A program made the translations under genes and the position numbers. Positions 61,566 through 64,000 of a DNA stretch of 64,000 nucleotides are shown in pieces; the stretch's first letter is position 1, and every line of letters starts with the position of its first letter. Source of the stretch: an uncultured Bacteroides sp. Its GTDB lineage: Bacteria; Bacteroidota; Bacteroidia; Bacteroidales; Bacteroidaceae. The DNA lies in assembly GCA_948847595.1 (NCBI GenBank), contig CAQOGY010000009.1, forward strand, positions 43,732 to 107,731, in the 5' to 3' direction. Below the pieces are notes generated by a model. It was not told the DNA's origin. It worked only from the letters and a program-made list of their open reading frames with translations, and made no database searches.

Positions 61566-61881
61566 TCATTTCAGAAAGCAAAGGTTGGAAAATTATTATC
61601 AGGACATTTTATGCATTTAGGATTTCAATAAAACTTCTTCAACTCCAATAACTCTATGAATACGCGATAGATTTTGTTTTTAGGATTCTTGATATGTTTG
61701 TAAAAATTCTGTTTGACTATTGTTTTGTTCGTTTTGTCGATGATGTTTTGTCTTTTTGTTCGGTGGTGTAATTGTTTGTTGGATGATATGATATTTGTAG
61801 ACTGTTGGGGATATGAGATGAAATAGAAATAAAATCCCTTGGAAATAGATAAAATTGCAATGTATAGCAAGTAAGATGAAC

Positions 61882-61940
61882 TTGGTTTTAAAGGAAGCTT
61901 CCGTTTCTTTAAAACCAACGCCTCGTTCCTTTAAAACCAA
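61882..61940. repeat. TTGGTTTTAAAGGAA inverted repeat with duplicate right arm
   Basis: TTGGTTTTAAAGGAA (61882-61896) is the exact reverse complement of TTCCTTTAAAACCAA (61926-61940). A near copy of the right arm, TTTCTTTAAAACCAA, lies at 61904-61918, so two alternative hairpins are possible. Confidence 0.6.
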
Positions 61941-62152
61941 AACCACTTTTTAATCCTTTGAAAACTTGCATATTGCTTTGGTTTTATGCAGAAAAACAGT
62001 TGTATATTGCATATTTATAGGTGATTTTATGCAATAATTTGTCTGAAACACAGATTTTTCTCTGTTTATTAATAATGTAAATCTTAAAAATGGGACATTG
62101 AATTCCGCTTTCTCTATTGTTGCCAATCGAACAATATAGACTTTTGCGATGA

Positions 62153-62223
62153 TGACACTATCCTGATCACATACTGTCAGTATCCGGTAGGTATGGTAAC
62201 ACTATACCAGTAGGATGGTGTCA
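62153..62223. other. Nested palindromes, possible structured RNA or regulatory element
   Basis: TGACACTATCCT (62153-62164) pairs with AGGATGGTGTCA (62212-62223) with one G-T type mismatch. The interior holds ACTG / CAGT and GGTAT / ATACC pairings. There is no coding frame here, and no known RNA family was recognised. Confidence 0.4.
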
Positions 62224-62275
62224 CTATGTTCAAACGCTCGTTATGACAAAAGTATGGAAGAGAAAGACTTGAAAT

Positions 62276-62315
62276 AAAAAAGAGGAAATCCCGTTACCGG
62301 AACTTCCTCTTTTTT
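62276..62315 (-). terminator. rplS terminator
   Basis: AAAAAAGAGGAA (62276-62287) pairs with TTCCTCTTTTTT (62304-62315) around a 16-base loop. The minus-strand rplS stop is 23 bases before it. Confidence 0.88.
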
Positions 62316-62337
62316 ATTTCGAATCTCAGAGTTCAGC

Positions 62338-62691
62338 TTAGTTGTTAACTCTTTTTTCTTTGATTCTAGCTTTCTTACCAGTAAGAGCGCGCAGGTAATA
62401 CAATTTAGCGCGACGAACTTTACCTACCTTGTTCACTTCGATGCTATCGATAGCCGGTGATTCGATTGGGAAAATTCTTTCTACACCTACAGTACCTGAC
62501 ATTTTACGTACAGTAAAACGTTTCTTGTCTCCGTGACCGGCGATTTTGATAACAACACCACGGTACAACTGTACACGTTCTTTGTTACCTTCAATAATAC
62601 GATATGCTACTGTTACAGTGTCTCCTGCTTTGAAGCTCGGGTGCTGTTTACCGGTAGCAAATGCTTCTTCTGCAATTTTAATTAAATCCAT
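62338..62691 (-). CDS. rplS: Ribosomal protein L19
   Basis: Structural protein of the large ribosomal subunit, at the 30S-50S interface. The 117-residue product has the L19 core: FKAGDTVTVAYRIIEGNKERVQ, then GVVIKIAGHGDKKRFTVRKMS and the signature VGVERIFPIESPAIDSIEV, ending in KARIKEKR. Codon and base use are ordinary. It is a single-gene unit here (trmD and rpsP, its usual neighbours elsewhere, are not seen). A -7-like TTACTTTG lies upstream near 62781. Terminator follows. Confidence 0.97.
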   Translation of the reverse strand: MDLIKIAEEAFATGKQHPSFKAGDTVTVAYRIIEGNKERVQLYRGVVIKIAGHGDKKRFTVRKMSGTVGVERIFPIESPAIDSIEVNKVGKVRRAKLYYLRALTGKKARIKEKRVNN

Positions 62692-62992
62692 TGTTGCTAT
62701 TATTAAATTGTTTTATCGTTACAACGCAACATACCAAGTATCTCTTCTCTTGACAGCGATTGCGCGAAAGCGGTGCAAAGTAACGAATTATTTATCAGAT
62801 AGCCAAATGTTTTGGAGAAAATGATCGGCTGTGAGCTGGTATCGAATGTTTTTGGGGTTACATCAAACAAATGTGGCAATAGATTTGTATCTTTATGATT
62901 GGGAATAGGAAAAAAGGCACTGCCGGGGAATGTGGAGAAGGGTTCACTTCTCTTTTGCAGCAGCCTTTATTGATCATTTTAAACAGTAAAAA
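62692..62992. other. 301-base gap: rplS and integrase leaders
   Basis: Contains the rplS upstream region with TTACTTTG (minus, near 62781), a TATCTTTA element (62888-62895) on the plus strand, and a hairpin just before the recombinase ATG (62911-62968). No gene. Confidence 0.5.
62911..62968 (+). promoter_or_regulatory. Nested hairpin in the leader of the recombinase gene
   Basis: AAAGGC...CTGC pairs with GCAG...GCCTTT, and an inner GAGAAG (62935-62940) pairs with CTTCTC (62947-62952). The last arm ends in GCCTTTATT, so it resembles a terminator, about 25 bases before the ATG at 62993. Confidence 0.4.
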
Positions 62993-63940
62993 ATGGGGAA
63001 TTTAATTTCATTTATGAAGAAGGTAGCCGACGGGCTACGGGAAAGTGGGAATTATGGGACCGCCCATATTTACAGGAGTAGCATGAGTGCAATCCTTGCA
63101 TTCAATGAAAGCGGGAATCTGCCTTTCCGAAAAGTGACTCCGGAGTTTTTGAAAAGTTTTGAAGCGTATCTGCGTGGAAGAAATTGTAGCTGGAATACGG
63201 TTTCTACTTATATGCGTACGCTGAGAGCTGTGTACAATCGGGCAGTAGACCGACGCATTGCACCTTATGTACCGCATCATTTCCGGTATGTCTATACGGG
63301 GACACGTGCTGATAAAAAGCGTGCATTGGAAAAAGAGGATATGGAACGTCTTATGAAAGATATTCCGAAACAGCTGCACTCGGGAAACAGGGAATTGCAG
63401 CGTGCTCGTGGTTTTTTCATATTAATGTTTTTGCTGCGTGGTATGCCTTTCGTCGATCTTGCTTATCTGAAAAAACATGATATAGACGGAAATGTCCTTA
63501 CTTATCGTCGGAGGAAAACAGGCAGAATGCTGACTGTGACTCTTTTGCCGGAAGCGGTGAAATTGATCAAACAGCATATGAATACCGATCCTGCTTCTCC
63601 TTATCTCTTTTCGTTGATTTCCAGCAAGGAAGGAACGGAGGAGGCATATAAGGAATACCAGTTGGCATTGCGTAACTTTAATTATCAGCTGATGATTCTG
63701 AAACAAGTGCTGGGACTGACTACGGATCTGAGTTCATATACAGCGCGTCACACATGGGCTACGATGGCTTATTATTGTGAGGTGCACCCCGGTGTCATTT
63801 CAGAAGCGATGGGACATTCATCTATCACTGTCACAGAGACTTATCTGAAACCTTTCAAGAATAAGAAAATTGATGAAGCGAATGTAATGGTCTTCTCTTC
63901 CTTTAGGAAGTCTTTCTCGGTAGGTAATTATTTGAATTAA
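62993..63940 (+). CDS. Tyrosine-type site-specific recombinase (phage integrase family)
   Basis: DNA recombinase that cuts and joins short sites via a tyrosine. The N-terminal SAM-like core-binding domain covers about residues 5-95 (MSAILAFNESGNLPFRKVTPEF). The catalytic domain follows. The second Arg is in YTARHTWAT, where the common upstream His of HxLRH reads as Tyr, as in many Bacteroidetes recombinases; the last motif is EAMGHSSITVTETYLKPF with nucleophile Tyr. The 315-residue length fits this group, which often inverts promoters at surface-polysaccharide and outer-membrane loci. Flanking invertible sites were not found inside the window, which ends 60 bases later. Confidence 0.9.
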   Translation: MGNLISFMKKVADGLRESGNYGTAHIYRSSMSAILAFNESGNLPFRKVTPEFLKSFEAYLRGRNCSWNTVSTYMRTLRAVYNRAVDRRIAPYVPHHFRYVYTGTRADKKRALEKEDMERLMKDIPKQLHSGNRELQRARGFFILMFLLRGMPFVDLAYLKKHDIDGNVLTYRRRKTGRMLTVTLLPEAVKLIKQHMNTDPASPYLFSLISSKEGTEEAYKEYQLALRNFNYQLMILKQVLGLTTDLSSYTARHTWATMAYYCEVHPGVISEAMGHSSITVTETYLKPFKNKKIDEANVMVFSSFRKSFSVGNYLN

Positions 63941-64000
63941 AGCCTGTTACTTTGTAGGTAACGGGAAACAGCCTGTAGCTACTTCTGAAGAAGCGTCTGA

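Larger units (their letters stand above)
61566..62337. other. 770-base AT-rich gap: repeats and a possible structured element, no gene
   Basis: Two overlapping minus-strand frames here (ending 61625 and 61680) have no recognisable features and look like AT-rich noise. Recognisable are the TTTAAAACCAA repeats at 61882-61940, a structured palindrome set at 62153-62223, and the rplS terminator at 62276-62315. Confidence 0.55.

Noticed and set aside
61625..61946. Two overlapping minus-strand frames of 88-97 codons
   Set aside because: Lysine/asparagine-rich, no start context, overlapping each other; typical AT-rich noise.
1..64000. tRNA or rRNA genes
   Set aside because: No cloverleaf or ribosomal RNA signature was seen in the intergenic regions by eye; a covariance search was not possible.

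Overview
The window reads as chromosome of a gut Bacteroides-type bacterium. The support is a SusC/SusD glycan-uptake pair with SusD-family lipoproteins, proteins found mainly in Bacteroidales (HU-like histone relatives, DUF4476, DUF3836, DUF1735/DUF4361), recurrent Bacteroidales-type promoters (-33 TTTG and -7 TAnnTTTG), weak Shine-Dalgarno sites, and a long three-domain IspG. I cannot assign a species without a search.

Layout. 1-2244 holds a left-truncated calcium P-type ATPase. 2331-5588 holds an orphan hybrid-type sensor kinase without a receiver domain, a 54-residue rubredoxin, two HU-like DNA-binding proteins and a one-helix membrane peptide. 5815-14437 is a five-gene operon on the minus strand: PHP phosphoesterase, TIG/NHL lipoprotein, SusC, SusD and a DUF1735/DUF4361 lipoprotein. 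It contains no glycoside hydrolase. Next come a Na/Pi cotransporter and a TGS-uridine-kinase-like fusion. 19006-26556 is a rhamnose-targeting operon of two GH78 alpha-L-rhamnosidases and a CE7 esterase, followed by aminopeptidase P.

28218-33824 is an AT-rich accessory block between housekeeping genes. It has a HicAB toxin-antitoxin pair with a perfect operator palindrome, and a 1604-residue protein that fuses a DnaQ-like exonuclease fold, a RecQ helicase and a UvrD-type helicase. This is the best candidate in the window for an undescribed DNA-processing or defence system.

34013-39237 is a plus-strand run of rpoN, a PAP2-like membrane protein, gcvH, purE and ispG, with unusual heptamer-repeat elements at the gene junctions. 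39238-40009 is a repeat-rich gap with a 22-bp-phased palindrome array. After it come a Fic protein, a metal-efflux P-type ATPase with a Fur-family regulator, malate dehydrogenase, a CvfB-like S1 protein, a DUF4476 operon, an AsmA-like/GT51 transglycosylase fusion, a DUF3836 protein and MsrAB. 53330-59170 is a five-gene MacAB-TolC-type efflux operon. The right end carries a ROK glucokinase, an ECF sigma factor with a membrane partner, rplS and a tyrosine recombinase. That recombinase type often sits beside phase-variable surface loci, so the window may stop at the edge of one.

Limits: all assignments come from reading motifs and gene context. No similarity search, structure prediction or GC calculation was run; AT-richness is by eye.
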